Below, piece after piece: positions 1 to 9,345 of a stretch of DNA of 64,000 bases. The first letter of the stretch is position 1; each line of letters begins with the position of its first letter. The translations under genes and the position numbers were made by a program. Below the pieces are notes generated by a model that worked only from the letters and a program-made list of their open reading frames with translations, was not told the DNA's origin and ran no database searches. The DNA lies in the NCBI RefSeq assembly GCF_026627425.1, contig NZ_JAPNLH010000013.1, forward strand, positions 1 through 64,000, given 5' to 3'. This stretch comes from Arthrobacter endolithicus (GTDB lineage: Bacteria > Actinomycetota > Actinomycetes > Actinomycetales > Micrococcaceae).

Positions 1-191
1 GAAACAGCGCCCGCCAGATACGGGACCAACGCCGTCGACGGTGCCGGTACAGCGGAGGGTAACGGTACGAGGGTAGAGATCCCGGCCGCGATGGGGACCG
101 AGACGCCAGAGGGTGCGAGGACAGCAGACCTAGCGGGCGAAGCGTCGGTCGTTTCGCTGGTTCCGGTACCCGTCCTCCCGTGATCGAACAT
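1..191 (-). CDS. 5' end of an unidentified gene running off the window
   Basis: An open frame starts at an ATG (191-189, minus) and runs without a stop through the left edge. The peptide begins MFDHGRTGTGTSETTDASPA and continues rich in Ala, Ser, Pro and Val, with no domain I recognise in its 63 visible residues. About 70 percent of third codon positions are G or C, which suits a coding frame here. There is no clear Shine-Dalgarno sequence. A TATACT hexamer lies 36 bases upstream on the same strand. It could be the N-terminus of a membrane or secreted protein, or a chance frame. Confidence is low because most of it is missing. Confidence 0.35.
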   Translation of the reverse strand, partial: MFDHGRTGTGTSETTDASPARSAVLAPSGVSVPIAAGISTLVPLPSAVPAPSTALVPYLAGAV

Positions 192-550
192 ATGTCCATT
201 CTAGACCTGTCAACTAGAACAAACAATAGTATACTGGTCTGTGGACAAAGAATTTCCCCGAGTCTAAGGGGCGGGTTAGGGGCGGGTCCCTGGACCGGGT
301 CGCGGGGCCCTCAACCCGGCCGCGACCCGCCGCGACAGGCCGTCCCCGACCACCGAACATGCGAAGACCGGCTTCGGTCAGCCACCGAAACTAATCGGCT
401 GGCCTCAGTCGACATTCAAACTCGCGTGACCTCTTCCGGAGGTCTCCATCGAAACGGCGCTAAGTTCCGCCGATGTCCCGAGAAACAGCAGCCCGAAATT
501 ACGGCACTTGGCGACGTTTCGCTAACACTTCCCGCCGTCCACACACCAAA
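192..550. other. Intergenic stretch, mostly featureless
   Basis: These 359 bases separate the partial leftward gene from the end of the cyclase gene. The only notable part is the AT-rich patch near 200-240. It has a good minus-strand -10 hexamer (TATACT, 233-228), and TTGACA on the minus strand at 213-208, downstream of that -10 and so not its -35. No open frame has a ribosome binding site or recognisable product. No hairpin followed by a T run was seen. Confidence 0.5.
228..233 (-). promoter_or_regulatory. Candidate -10 box for the leftward partial gene
   Basis: TATACT on the minus strand, in an AT-rich island of an otherwise GC-rich region, 36 bases before the ATG at 191. No convincing -35 sits 16-18 bases upstream, so this is a weak call. 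Confidence 0.3.
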
Positions 551-1765
551 TCAGTCGACGACAAGTCCCATTCCCTGACCTCGGGCCAGGATTACCGGGT
601 GGATGGCTCCGAAACCGCGGACCTCCTGAACTTCCTGAGGTATCAGGACAAAGCGCTCATCGGAGTTCAGCGCAGCAGCGGTAGTGGAATCGATCAGCAC
701 GGTGCCGGGCTCCGCCAGAGCCGTCAGCCGGGCAGCCAGATTCACCGTGGGTCCGTAGATGTCCCCCAGCCGGGAAAGGACACGGCCCCAGACCATGGAC
801 ACACGGGCCTCCGGCAGGAAGTCATCCGCTGCCATGGCTTCCGCCAGAGCCAAGGAAATCTCCGCTCCGGCCACCGGCGTTTCGCAGTTGAAAAGGACTT
901 CGTCGCCGATGGTCTTGACCAATCGCCCGCCCCCTACGGAAATGATTTCCGCACACTTGTTTTCGAAGCGCTGAACCAGTTTGGCGAGCGTCTTTTCGTT
1001 CATCCGGCGCGACAGGCTCGTATAACTGACCAGATCGGCGAAACCGACGGCACGGGCCAGCGGCAGCGGCGCGTCGTCCTCAGCCCCATGCCGGCCCTCC
1101 GCACTCGAATCCAGACCGGCTTGGGCCCGGACTGCAAGGCGCTGCACGCCCGCATTTAGTTGACGGCGCCAAGAATAGAGGAGCATTTTTTCCATTGGGT
1201 CAATCAAGTCCGGCAGCTCGGATACCAGCACCCGCCGCGCCTGGGCGTCGCTGACCCCGCGCTCCTCCGCGATGTCCTCCACCAGAGCCTCGATCTGCCA
1301 CACCACCATTCGGTCCGTCATCTGGCCAATGGCCCGGGTGACTGAAATGGCCGCATCTTCGGTCAGGAGCCCGGCGCGCACCACATCGATGACAGTGGTC
1401 AGTGCGTCCTGATCGCGCTCACTGAACGCGACGTCGTCGTCGCCTATGTTCGGAAAGCCCATGGCACGCCACAGTTTTCGCGCAGAAAGCAGCGACACCC
1501 CCGCGCCATGGGCCACCTCCCGACGACGGAATTTGCGCTCTCCGCCGAGCAATCGCGCCTCCAGCGCCTGCAGTGCACCGCGTTCCGGGCCGGGGTCCGT
1601 TGTCTCGGCTGTATCCGGGGTCTGAACAGGATCCTCAGTCTCAACAAGCCCATCCAAATCCACGGCGGCAGCACGCGCGTCGGCCAGCGTCGAAGTCCCG
1701 GGAGCTGCAGGAAGTACTGGCGCCAGTGGCCCATCAACGTCCGGCATTGCGCTTGCGTCCTCCAT
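551..1765 (-). CDS. Class III adenylate/guanylate cyclase, Rv1264-like
   Basis: Predicted nucleotide cyclase making cAMP (possibly cGMP), 404 residues. The N-terminal ~230 residues are helical and resemble the regulatory region of mycobacterial Rv1264 (397 residues). The catalytic domain follows from about residue 235. It keeps the two metal aspartates (GFADL, D243; IGDEV, D288), the lysine of KTIGDE (K284), and the transition-state pair N342 and R346 in VNLAARL. No membrane segment is visible, so it should be cytosolic. I chose ATG 1765 because GGGAGGA lies eight bases upstream; a TTG start at 1795 is possible. It is last in a birA, PH-protein, cyclase run. Identity is firm; substrate and inducing signal are inferred. 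Confidence 0.9.
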   Translation of the reverse strand: MEDASAMPDVDGPLAPVLPAAPGTSTLADARAAAVDLDGLVETEDPVQTPDTAETTDPGPERGALQALEARLLGGERKFRRREVAHGAGVSLLSARKLWRAMGFPNIGDDDVAFSERDQDALTTVIDVVRAGLLTEDAAISVTRAIGQMTDRMVVWQIEALVEDIAEERGVSDAQARRVLVSELPDLIDPMEKMLLYSWRRQLNAGVQRLAVRAQAGLDSSAEGRHGAEDDAPLPLARAVGFADLVSYTSLSRRMNEKTLAKLVQRFENKCAEIISVGGGRLVKTIGDEVLFNCETPVAGAEISLALAEAMAADDFLPEARVSMVWGRVLSRLGDIYGPTVNLAARLTALAEPGTVLIDSTTAAALNSDERFVLIPQEVQEVRGFGAIHPVILARGQGMGLVVD

Positions 1766-1791
1766 GGTCCAGTTCCTCCCGTCCGTCTCTA

Positions 1792-2349
1792 TCAAGCATC
1801 CTGCGCATAGTTCCAGTCATCCTCTGGTCCCATCAGCGCCGTGTGCGGCAATTCATTAATAGCGTCCAGCACCAAATCCCGGAATCGCGCCACTTCGGGT
1901 ATATCCGAGATAGCGGCGGACCCGTCGAACCCCATGTCCAAGGTTATATTCCCGGAGCGCAGTATCCGTTGCAGTGCCGATTGCCGCGTGCCCAGATTAC
2001 GGACAGAGGCAAGCGCAATGTCCTGCCGTTCCCGGTGCAACCAGCCGCGCCGCACCACCATTCGACGGCTGGTCAGCGTGTACCGTGTTCCGGCCCACCG
2101 TAGAAACCTGCGCAGCGGATACAAGACAAGCGCGGCGATACCGAGGACGACGACGGCAATCGCCAGCGGTTCTTGCCAGGCCGCCGTCTGGCTGGGCAAC
2201 CGCGCCAATCCGCCATGGCTCAGCCAGGCCAGAGCGAACCCGCCGGCCGCGGGGATAAGGATGAAAGCCACGGCCGGCCCCGTCAGCGCACGGGCCTGCG
2301 GCCTGCTCTGCACAATGACCTGCTCCCCTGGCGCCAGCCAGCTACGCAT
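1792..2349 (-). CDS. PH-domain (bPH2/DUF304-type) membrane protein
   Basis: A 185-residue membrane protein. Two hydrophobic segments (about residues 24-48 and 63-83) precede a bacterial PH-like domain with the usual pattern TRYTLTSRRMVVRRGWLHRE, then a segment around NLGTRQSALQRIL. The start at 2349 overlaps the last eight bases of birA (ATGCGTAG), pointing to translational coupling; a longer frame would lie entirely inside birA. M. tuberculosis Rv3278c occupies the same place next to birA and is a similar protein. The function of this family is not established; membrane-associated scaffolding is a guess. The cyclase gene begins 26 bases further on. Confidence 0.82.
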   Translation of the reverse strand: MRSWLAPGEQVIVQSRPQARALTGPAVAFILIPAAGGFALAWLSHGGLARLPSQTAAWQEPLAIAVVVLGIAALVLYPLRRFLRWAGTRYTLTSRRMVVRRGWLHRERQDIALASVRNLGTRQSALQRILRSGNITLDMGFDGSAAISDIPEVARFRDLVLDAINELPHTALMGPEDDWNYAQDA

Positions 2350-3382
2350 AACGGCTGGAAATACCGGAACAGTGCAACTTGGCGGAATTTCCTGGGCCGC
2401 TGGCGTCGCGTGCACCGTCGGCATCACCAGCGCCGCTGGCGTCGCGTGCACCGTCGGCGTCATGGCGGCGCAGATGCACCACATCGCCGGCCGAAACCGT
2501 GTGCGTGGTTCCCAAAGCATCGGTCAGCAGCAGCGAGCCCGTGGCATCCAGCCCGGCGGCCAGCCCAAAAATGCTCCTATTCCCGGGGAGGTCGGCGCGC
2601 ACCTGCGTGCCCAAGGTGACCATCTGCGCCGTCGCCCGCTCTATGAGACTATCCCCGCCGTCCAAGGGGCGGCGAGCGTCTCCGTCCACAGCGCAAAAAG
2701 CCCGGTAAAGCGCAGCAAAACGGGATAGATAGGCCGGCAGCAATACATTCCTGTCCAGCGTGCGCGAACCCTCCATGGCCAGTGAAGTAGCGGTCGTCAC
2801 CGGAAGTTCAGCCGGGGTCTGCGAGACGTTGACGCCCGTACCCACGATGACAACTGGACCTGCAGCGACAACTGGACCTGCCGTCGACGAAACGGACGCC
2901 GACGCGGCGGTCATGGACGGCAGCGGCGCGAGCTGCGCCAGAATTCCGGCCAGCTTACGACCGTTGACCAGAACGTCGTTGGGCCACTTCAGCTCAGCTC
3001 TGACACCGGCCTCATCCGCCACCGCCTCGATCAGCGCAATCGCGGCCAGCAACGACAGCCATGAATAGGCCGTCATCGGCAACGGCTTCCCGGCATTTTC
3101 CGGTCGGAGCAGCACGCTGACAATCATTGACCGGCCGGCTTGGGAAACCCACGTTCGATCCAACCGACCCCTCCCGGCACACTGCTCCTCAGCGGTCAGC
3201 GCACTGAGGTCAGGCCATTGCGTTGCTTCCAGGAAGCCGCTCCCCACGCCTGCGGCCGCCAGCAGATCGGCATTCGTGGAACCGGTTGAAGCGCTCAGAT
3301 CCACCCGGCCGTAACGCCCTGCAGGGGGCATCAGCGCACGGCGCAGCCGTTGCAGGTTGAGGGGAACTGGCTCCGGAGTCAT
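2342..3382 (-). CDS. birA: Biotin--[acetyl-CoA-carboxylase] ligase
   Basis: Biotin protein ligase, which activates biotin as biotinyl-AMP and attaches it to the carrier lysine of carboxylases; its likely target here is the alpha chain at 23.7 kb. Signatures are STGSTN near the N-terminus, GRGRLDRTW (biotinyl-AMP loop) and KWPNDVLV with the catalytic lysine. There is no N-terminal helix-turn-helix, so it is a ligase only, not a repressor. I start at ATG 3382; ATG 3412 is an alternative. Length (346 residues) exceeds the usual 260-290 because of Ala/Val/Ser-rich inserts and an Asp/Gly/Ala-rich C-terminal tail built from a 27-bp direct repeat. It is divergent from the UvrA-like gene. Confidence 0.93.
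   Translation of the reverse strand: MTPEPVPLNLQRLRRALMPPAGRYGRVDLSASTGSTNADLLAAAGVGSGFLEATQWPDLSALTAEEQCAGRGRLDRTWVSQAGRSMIVSVLLRPENAGKPLPMTAYSWLSLLAAIALIEAVADEAGVRAELKWPNDVLVNGRKLAGILAQLAPLPSMTAASASVSSTAGPVVAAGPVVIVGTGVNVSQTPAELPVTTATSLAMEGSRTLDRNVLLPAYLSRFAALYRAFCAVDGDARRPLDGGDSLIERATAQMVTLGTQVRADLPGNRSIFGLAAGLDATGSLLLTDALGTTHTVSAGDVVHLRRHDADGARDASGAGDADGARDASGPGNSAKLHCSGISSRYA
2396..2458. repeat. Direct repeat encoding the tail of BirA
   Basis: A perfect 27-bp sequence occurs at 2396-2422 and 2432-2458, a 36-bp period. The period is a multiple of three, so the frame is kept and the BirA tail gains a repeated Asp-Gly-Ala-Arg-Asp-Ala-Ser motif. A second in-frame duplication (15-bp core, 18-bp period) lies at 2849-2881 in the same gene. 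Confidence 0.8.
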
Positions 3383-3510
3383 ACCTGAGATCCTATCCGG
3401 CGTCTCTGACATCGCTCTGCAGGGAGCGAGGTGGAAGCCATCATCCCGCAGGCGCAAGCGCGGGTCTGCTGGCTGGGTGGCTGTCGGTGACGGTTGTTAC
3501 GGTGGAATGC

Positions 3511-6024
3511 ATGGCACCAATTGATGAAACAGATACCCCAGCCGCCCTCCCCGCAGGTTCCTCCGGCTGGGTACGGGTTCGCGGCGCCAGCGAACACAAC
3601 CTGCGCAGCGTGGACGTGGACATCCCGCGCGACTCCTTCGTCGTCTTCACCGGCGTCTCCGGGTCAGGCAAATCCTCGCTGGCCTTTGGCACTATTTTCG
3701 CCGAGGCGCAGCGGCGCTATTTCGAATCAGTCGCCCCCTACGCGCGCCGCCTGATCGATCAGGCTGGGGCACCGGAGGTGGGGTTGCTGGACGGGTTGCC
3801 GCCCGCCGTCGCACTGAAGCAGGCCCGCGGGGCCACGAGTTCGCGTTCTTCCCTGGGTACCATCAGCTCGACGTCGGACGTACTCCGGCTATTGTTCAGC
3901 CGCGCCGGGACGTACCCCGATGGCGCCGGGCACCTGCCGGCAGCCGCCTTTTCCCCCAACACCGTTGCCGGCGCCTGCCCCACCTGCCATGGCGGTGGCG
4001 TTGCCAGAAGCACCACGGAGCAGCTGTTGGTTCCGGACCCGTCACTGTCAATTGACGACGGCGCCATCGCGGCTTGGGCGAACAGAGGCTGGCAGGGCGT
4101 GAACTACCGCAGAATCGCCGACGAACTCGGCTACAACATCCACGTTCCGTGGCGCGAACTTCCCGCCAGGGACCGCCGGGAGATCCTATTCGGCGACGAT
4201 GAGCCAACGGTCGTGGTCCATGCCCGGGAAGGCGGGAATAAGCGGCCCTACAACGGAACGTGGCAGTCCGCGGAAAAGTACCTGCTGCGCACATACGCCA
4301 AGACCGAAGCCGCATCCCAGCGCGCCCGGCTGGAGCCGTACATGCTCACCGGCCCGTGCCCCACTTGCCACGGCAAGCGGCTGCATCCGCAGGCTTTGGC
4401 AGTGAACTTTGGCGGCTTCGACATTTCGGAGCTGGCAGCGATGCCGCTGTCCAGCCTGAGCGAGGTGCTCAATGTCGGCTTAACGGCCCAGGCCCTCGGC
4501 TCGGACAGGCACGGCGCGCCCGCCGCGTCCGCTGCCCGGTCGCTGGTCAAAGATCTCGGCAGCCGGGTCGAGGCCATCATCCGGCTCGGTTTGGGCTACC
4601 TGTCGATGAACCGCTCCAGCGTGGACCTTTCACCGGGGGAACTGCAGCGGGTCCGGCTCGCCGGCGCGCTGCGTTCAGGACTTTTCGGAGTTCTCTATGT
4701 ACTCGACGAACCGTCTTCGGGCCTGCACCCGGCAGATGCCGCTGCCCTCTATGCCTCGCTGCGCGAACTCATCGGCGCAGGAAATTCATTGTTCGCCGTC
4801 GAGCACGACCTTCGGATCGCGCGGCGCGCGGACTGGATTGTCGACGTCGGACCGGCCGCCGGAAGCGCGGGCGGGACGGTCCTCTACAGCGGGCCACCTG
4901 CCGGTCTCGAGCAGGTAGAAGGATCGGCGACGGCGGCATTCATGTTTCCGTCCGGCGGCACCCCCGCTCACACAGTGCGGACGCCCTCGTCGTGGCGGAC
5001 ATTCGGGCCCTTGACCCGCAATAATCTGCAGGACGTCACAGTCCGGATACCTATGGGCGTCATGACGGCCATTACGGGCGTCTCCGGCTCCGGCAAGACA
5101 TCCCTGCTGAACGAGCTAATCAACTCTGTTGAGTCCGGCACTATAGGATCCGGCTCTGTTGAATCCGGCTCTGTTGAATCCGGAGACGGGGAGACCCGTG
5201 TCATTTCCATCGACCAGAAGCCGATCGGCCGTTCGCCGCGTTCCAACCCCGCCACCTACACCGGACTGTTCGATGGCGTCCGGCACCTCTTCGCCCAGAC
5301 GCCGGAAGCGGCAGCCAGGGGCTTCACGGCCAGCCGATTCTCCTTCAATGTTGACGCCGGACGCTGCCCCACCTGCCGCGGCGAAGGATTCATCAGCGTG
5401 GAACTGATCTTCATGCCCGACGACTATTCGCCCTGCCCCACCTGCTCCGGCTCGCGGTACAACCCGCCAACCCTGGAAGTTACATACCGTGGCGCGAACA
5501 TCGCTGAGGTGCTGGACATGACCATCACACAGGCCCAGGAATTTTTCTCCGATTCGCCCTCAGTGGCCCGATCGCTGAAGGCTCTGGCCGACGTCGGGCT
5601 GTCCTACCTGCGCCTTGGACAGCCCGCGACCGAACTTTCCGGCGGCGAAGCCCAACGCGTCAAACTGGCCACTGAGCTTCAGCGGCCGGGGAAGACCGGC
5701 ACCATTTTTGTCCTCGATGAACCGACCGGCGGCCTGCACCCGGCAAATGTCCGTGACCTCATCGCCGTGTTCGGCAGACTCACGGCCGCGGGCAATACGG
5801 TGATCACCGTAGAACACAATATGGACGTTGTCGCGGCGTCCGATTGGGTCATCGAGCTCGGTCCTGGCGGTGGTGACAAGGGCGGCCGGGTCATTGCGGC
5901 AACCACTCCGCCGGAACTGCTCGCCCGCAAAGAAAGCATCACGGCACCCTACCTGTCCGCTGTCATGGCGGCACCGGCCGGAGCGCTGGCGCGAGGCGGA
6001 GCTGAACGTGGAATCCGTCCTTGA
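3511..6024 (+). CDS. Short UvrA-family ABC ATPase (UvrA2/DrrC-like)
   Basis: Twin-ATPase protein of the UvrA family, 837 residues against about 950 for housekeeping UvrA. The first Walker A (GVSGSGKSS) is near residue 47 and the second (GVSGSGKTS) near 523. Zinc-binding CPTCHG and CPTCRG/CPTCSG pairs, the ABC signature ELSGGEAQRVK and two LDEP Walker B motifs are all present. The shorter length suits paralogues that lack the UvrB-interaction domain and are linked to drug or DNA-damage tolerance rather than canonical excision repair. ATG 3511 follows GGTGGA; a GTG start lies 24 bases earlier. A tandem 15-bp repeat (5149-5178) adds GSVESGSVESG beside the second ATP site. The cellular role is inferred. 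Confidence 0.88.
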   Translation: MAPIDETDTPAALPAGSSGWVRVRGASEHNLRSVDVDIPRDSFVVFTGVSGSGKSSLAFGTIFAEAQRRYFESVAPYARRLIDQAGAPEVGLLDGLPPAVALKQARGATSSRSSLGTISSTSDVLRLLFSRAGTYPDGAGHLPAAAFSPNTVAGACPTCHGGGVARSTTEQLLVPDPSLSIDDGAIAAWANRGWQGVNYRRIADELGYNIHVPWRELPARDRREILFGDDEPTVVVHAREGGNKRPYNGTWQSAEKYLLRTYAKTEAASQRARLEPYMLTGPCPTCHGKRLHPQALAVNFGGFDISELAAMPLSSLSEVLNVGLTAQALGSDRHGAPAASAARSLVKDLGSRVEAIIRLGLGYLSMNRSSVDLSPGELQRVRLAGALRSGLFGVLYVLDEPSSGLHPADAAALYASLRELIGAGNSLFAVEHDLRIARRADWIVDVGPAAGSAGGTVLYSGPPAGLEQVEGSATAAFMFPSGGTPAHTVRTPSSWRTFGPLTRNNLQDVTVRIPMGVMTAITGVSGSGKTSLLNELINSVESGTIGSGSVESGSVESGDGETRVISIDQKPIGRSPRSNPATYTGLFDGVRHLFAQTPEAAARGFTASRFSFNVDAGRCPTCRGEGFISVELIFMPDDYSPCPTCSGSRYNPPTLEVTYRGANIAEVLDMTITQAQEFFSDSPSVARSLKALADVGLSYLRLGQPATELSGGEAQRVKLATELQRPGKTGTIFVLDEPTGGLHPANVRDLIAVFGRLTAAGNTVITVEHNMDVVAASDWVIELGPGGGDKGGRVIAATTPPELLARKESITAPYLSAVMAAPAGALARGGAERGIRP

Positions 6025-6026
6025 GG

Positions 6027-7316
6027 CTAGTTGGCCCAGCGGTACATAAAGGCTGCCATCGCGTCCCGATTGACCTGCTGCAGGGAGCGAAAGGATTTAG
6101 TCCCGCGCCCTTCCTCCCAGCCGGTTGAAATGCCTTTAGCAGCAAGCCAGGAAATTTCCTTGTAGTACTGCTGGGTGTTCTTAACGTCGGCGAACGGCGA
6201 GGCCTTCGGCGGCGTGTAAGAAGGAGAACCTGCCAGCCGGTACATGAAGGCGGCCATCGCGTCACGGTTGACGGGTTCGAGGGGGCGATACGTTGCCGTT
6301 CCGCCAGGGCCGGGATAGCCGGTGGAAATATTTCTGCTGGCCAGCCAGCAGATTTCTTTGTAGAACTGCTGCCCCGCATTGACGTCCTTGAAGGGGGAAG
6401 TCTTTGGTGGCGTGTAAGAGGGCGAACCCGCCAACCGGTACATGAAGGCGGCCATCGCATCACGATTCACCTGTTCCAGCGGACGGTAGGTTTTGGTCCC
6501 GTTCGCCGCAACGTAACCGGTCGAGATTTTCCGGCTGTCCATCCAGTTCATTTCTTTGAGAAACGCCTGATTGGCCACCAAATCATTGAACGGCGACACC
6601 GGGGCAGGCTTGGCTGGTGGCGCAGGCTTGGCTGGCGGCGCAGGCTTCGCGGCGGCCGGATAGGCGGCGAGGTTGGCGACAACCAAGTGCCAGCCTGTGT
6701 AAGGTCCACTGGTGGGAACCACCACCCCAACGCCGGTGTCGGTCTCTCTCCAGTCCAGCATGGCAGCCTTGTGGGGCGGTGAGCCCATCCACCAATTTAC
6801 GATGTTAGCCGCGGTGAAGTTGAACGCGATGATCTCCCCGTACCAGCTGGCTCCGGCCGGAATCAAGGAAAATCCGCCGTCGGCTCTGTGGATCCTCCCC
6901 CAATCGAAGCTAGCGCTCTTGGTGGCTTCGCCAAGATGGCTGGCCCAGCCCTGTGCCACGTTGGCGATGCCCGGATTCCACCGCAGCAATGGCACGCCGG
7001 CATTGCGCCGTTGTACGTTCATCAGGTCGAAGACCTGGCCTGCGTACGTGGCGTCCGATGATGCGTTCACTGAGGCAGGCGAGGGGTCCATAGGGACGTT
7101 GTCCGTCGGCGAAGTCGTTCCGCCAGGCAGCGTGAGGCCAGGCAGCGTGAGGCCAGGTGAGGGCTTGGGCGTGAGAGGTAACACCGGCGCGGTCTCGGCC
7201 CCGGAAACGGGAGGCAGTTCGTCAGCGGCTCCGGCTCCGGCGGAAAAGGAGACCAGTGCCATCGCGAGGGCAACAGTGGCAGACAGGCTGGAAGCCCTGA
7301 GGGCAAGTTTTTTCAA
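6027..7316 (-). CDS. Secreted CAP/SCP-domain protein with three SLH-like repeats
   Basis: Exported protein of about 429 residues. A signal peptide (KKLALRAS then a hydrophobic stretch ending SAGAGA) leads into a Pro-rich linker, a CAP/SCP domain (around VFDLMNVQRRNAGVPLL to GWHLVVANLAAY) and, after an Ala-Lys-Pro linker, three repeats of about 67 residues with the pattern SPF-D, KEI-W, ISTGY and VNRDAMAAFMYRLAG. Such repeats resemble S-layer-homology modules in actinobacterial secreted proteins and may hold the protein to the cell wall. The start is uncertain: I use TTG 7316 directly before the signal peptide; an in-frame ATG at 7388 would add an atypical leader. Short in-frame DNA repeats occur in both linkers (7122-7151 and 6602-6646). 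Confidence 0.82.
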   Translation of the reverse strand: MKKLALRASSLSATVALAMALVSFSAGAGAADELPPVSGAETAPVLPLTPKPSPGLTLPGLTLPGGTTSPTDNVPMDPSPASVNASSDATYAGQVFDLMNVQRRNAGVPLLRWNPGIANVAQGWASHLGEATKSASFDWGRIHRADGGFSLIPAGASWYGEIIAFNFTAANIVNWWMGSPPHKAAMLDWRETDTGVGVVVPTSGPYTGWHLVVANLAAYPAAAKPAPPAKPAPPAKPAPVSPFNDLVANQAFLKEMNWMDSRKISTGYVAANGTKTYRPLEQVNRDAMAAFMYRLAGSPSYTPPKTSPFKDVNAGQQFYKEICWLASRNISTGYPGPGGTATYRPLEPVNRDAMAAFMYRLAGSPSYTPPKASPFADVKNTQQYYKEISWLAAKGISTGWEEGRGTKSFRSLQQVNRDAMAAFMYRWAN

Positions 7317-7489
7317 GAGACCACCAAACCAAATCGTTTCGGGGATGCCGCGCGGTTCGCAGCGCTGGTGAAGGCTTTCATACGGCAATCGAGCAAGGCA
7401 CGTCCCGTGGAGGTCATCGACGGATGGCCCAACGTCGCAGGAGCACGCAACTGTTCCTATCGGCAGAAACGCCGGCCCGGTCAGTCTTT

Positions 7490-7510
7490 GCGGCTAAAAT
7501 TCTTAGCCGC
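7490..7510. promoter_or_regulatory. Perfect inverted repeat GCGGCTAA-N5-TTAGCCGC
   Basis: Eight-base arms with the loop AATTC, about 175 bases upstream of the CAP-gene start. There is no T run after it, so an operator or a structured leader of the CAP transcript is more likely than a terminator. Confidence 0.4.
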
Positions 7511-7645
7511 GGCTTTCCGAAGTGCTTCGCCTGAGAGTTATGTGTGGGGAGATCCCGGCGGCAGCGTCGGTCACGAGCGCGACACGCCATGAGGGCCTTA
7601 GCCCAGGACCGTTGGACCTGCACGGCTAGGCCATCGCCTCGAAAT

Positions 7646-7660
7646 TGTAGGATTGCTACA
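7646..7660. promoter_or_regulatory. Candidate operator TGTAGGATTGCTACA before carboxylase beta
   Basis: Perfect 5-bp arms around GATTG, 101 bases before the beta-subunit ATG. A near-identical element, TTTGTAGGATCCCTACAAA, precedes the alpha-subunit gene at 23592-23610. A possible -10 (TAGACT, 7684-7689) lies downstream, so binding here could block or assist the promoter. The regulator is unknown. Confidence 0.5.
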
Positions 7661-7761
7661 CAGATACCTGCCCGCCCCCTGATTAGACTGGAGAGGACGT
7701 CCCCTGTTTTGTGCGTTTCCTACTTAACGCCAACCCACCAGCGAAGCGAGCCGGAGAGCAT

Positions 7762-9345
7762 ATGAGCCACGATCTGACCACAACCGCGGGTAAGATCGCG
7801 GATTTCCGTGACCGGCTAACTGCCGCCGAGCAGCCTTCGGGCCCTGCCGCCGTCGAAAAGCAGCACGCCCGGGGTAAGCACACCGCCCGCGAGCGCATCG
7901 CTATGTTGGTCGATCCAGGCTCCTTCACCGAGTTCGACGCGTTGGCCACGCACCGGTCCACGGCATTTGGCATGGAGAAGAAGAAACCCCTGGGTGACGG
8001 CTTGGTATCCGGTTACGGCACGGTGGACGGGCGTCCGGTTGCGGTCTATAGCCAGGACTTCACCGTGTATGGCGGTTCGCTCAGCCAGGTTAACGGAGAA
8101 AAAATCGTCAAGGTGCAGGAGTTCGCGCTGCGCAATGGTTGCCCAGTCGTCGGCATCCTGGATGGCGGCGGAGCCCGGATCCAGGAGGGTGTCGCCTCGC
8201 TGGCCATGTTCGCGGACATCTTCCGCAACAACGTCCATGCCTCCGGCGTGGTCCCGCAGATTTCCCTGATCATGGGACCGTCCGCGGGCGGTGCCGCCTA
8301 CTCGCCCGCGCTGACCGATTACGTGATCATGGTGGACAAGACCAGCCACATGTTCATCACCGGTCCCGATGTGATCAAAACCGTGACCGGCGAGGACGTG
8401 GACATGGAGACCCTGGGAGGCGCCCGCCAGCACAACACCACCACAGGCACCTCCACTTACCTGGCCACGGATGAGACCGACGCTATTGAATTCGTCCGCG
8501 AGCTGCTGGATTTACTGCCCTCCAACAACCTGGCGGAGGGACCAGTCACGGAACACGAGCAGGAGCTGGAGGTCGACGACGGCGATCTGAGCCTGGATGC
8601 GCTGGTCCCGGACTCCGCGAACCAACCCTACGACATGCGTGCGGTGATCGAACAGATCGTCGACGACGGCCATTTCCTGGAAATGCAGGCTCTGTACGCA
8701 CCGAACATCATCATCGGTTATGGCCGGGCGGAGGGGCACACCGTCGGCATTGTGGCAAACCAGCCGATGCAGTTCGCCGGGACGCTGGACATCAATGCCT
8801 CAGAGAAGGGCGCGCGCTTTGTCCGGCATTGCGACGCGTTCAATATCCCGATCATCACCCTCGTGGATGTGCCGGGCTTCCTGCCCGGCAAAGACCAGGA
8901 GTTCCAAGGCATCATCCGCCGCGGGGCCAAACTGCTGTACGCCTATGCCGAGGCCACCGTGCCCAAGCTGACGGTCATCACCCGCAAGGCCTACGGCGGA
9001 GCCTATATTGTGATGGGCTCCAAAAAGCTCGGCGCGGACCTGAACCTCGCGTGGCCAACTGCGCAGATCGGCGTAATGGGGGCCCAGGGTGCGGTCAACA
9101 TTCTGTACCGCCGCGAACTTGCCGCCGTTGCCGCCGAGGGCGGAGACGTGGAGCAAAAGCGCCAGGATGTGGTCCGCCAGTATGAGGAGGAGCTGCTCAA
9201 TCCTTATCAGGCGGCTCAATTGGGATACGTCGACGCGGTAATTGCCCCGTCCGACACTCGAATTGCCCTGCTCCGCGGGCTCCGTGCCCTGCGCGACAAA
9301 CGCTCGAGCCTGCCCGCGAAAAAACACGGAAACATCCCGCTGTGA
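7762..9345 (+). CDS. accD: Acyl-CoA carboxylase carboxyltransferase (beta) subunit, AccD5/PccB-like
   Basis: Carboxyltransferase that moves CO2 from carboxybiotin to acetyl-CoA or propionyl-CoA, 527 residues as usual for actinobacterial AccD/PccB. The N-terminal crotonase-like half has [26 protein letters not shown] and the glycine-rich oxyanion stretch [16 protein letters not shown]; the C-terminal half has [12 protein letters not shown] and [17 protein letters not shown] 7762 follows CCGGAGAG. The epsilon subunit overlaps its stop codon, and birA and the biotin-carrying alpha chain lie nearby, as around M. tuberculosis accD5. Whether acetyl- or propionyl-CoA is preferred cannot be read from sequence alone. 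The palindrome at 7646-7660 is a likely control site. Confidence 0.93.
   Translation: MSHDLTTTAGKIADFRDRLTAAEQPSGPAAVEKQHARGKHTARERIAMLVDPGSFTEFDALATHRSTAFGMEKKKPLGDGLVSGYGTVDGRPVAVYSQDFTVYGGSLSQVNGEKIVKVQEFALRNGCPVVGILDGGGARIQEGVASLAMFADIFRNNVHASGVVPQISLIMGPSAGGAAYSPALTDYVIMVDKTSHMFITGPDVIKTVTGEDVDMETLGGARQHNTTTGTSTYLATDETDAIEFVRELLDLLPSNNLAEGPVTEHEQELEVDDGDLSLDALVPDSANQPYDMRAVIEQIVDDGHFLEMQALYAPNIIIGYGRAEGHTVGIVANQPMQFAGTLDINASEKGARFVRHCDAFNIPIITLVDVPGFLPGKDQEFQGIIRRGAKLLYAYAEATVPKLTVITRKAYGGAYIVMGSKKLGADLNLAWPTAQIGVMGAQGAVNILYRRELAAVAAEGGDVEQKRQDVVRQYEEELLNPYQAAQLGYVDAVIAPSDTRIALLRGLRALRDKRSSLPAKKHGNIPL

Larger units (their letters stand above)
7317..7761. other. Divergent regulatory region between CAP gene and carboxylase beta gene
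   Basis: This gap serves two divergent genes. It contains a perfect 8-bp inverted repeat at 7490-7510 and the palindrome TGTAG-N5-CTACA at 7646-7660. No convincing coding frame lies inside it. I compared the part upstream of the CAP gene with the c-di-AMP (ydaO) riboswitch and did not find enough of the conserved core to call it. Confidence 0.5.

Noticed and set aside
2350-2520. Upstream extension of the PH-domain protein inside birA
   Set aside because: The extension is only the birA tail repeat read in another frame; ATG 2349 overlapping the birA stop is the natural coupled start.
7317-7620. Possible c-di-AMP (ydaO-type) riboswitch before the CAP-domain gene
   Set aside because: On the minus strand a short stretch (ATAACTCTCAGGCG) resembles the 3' part of the consensus, and the downstream gene type fits, but the conserved GGGGAACCA- and GGGUGAAUC-like cores are absent.
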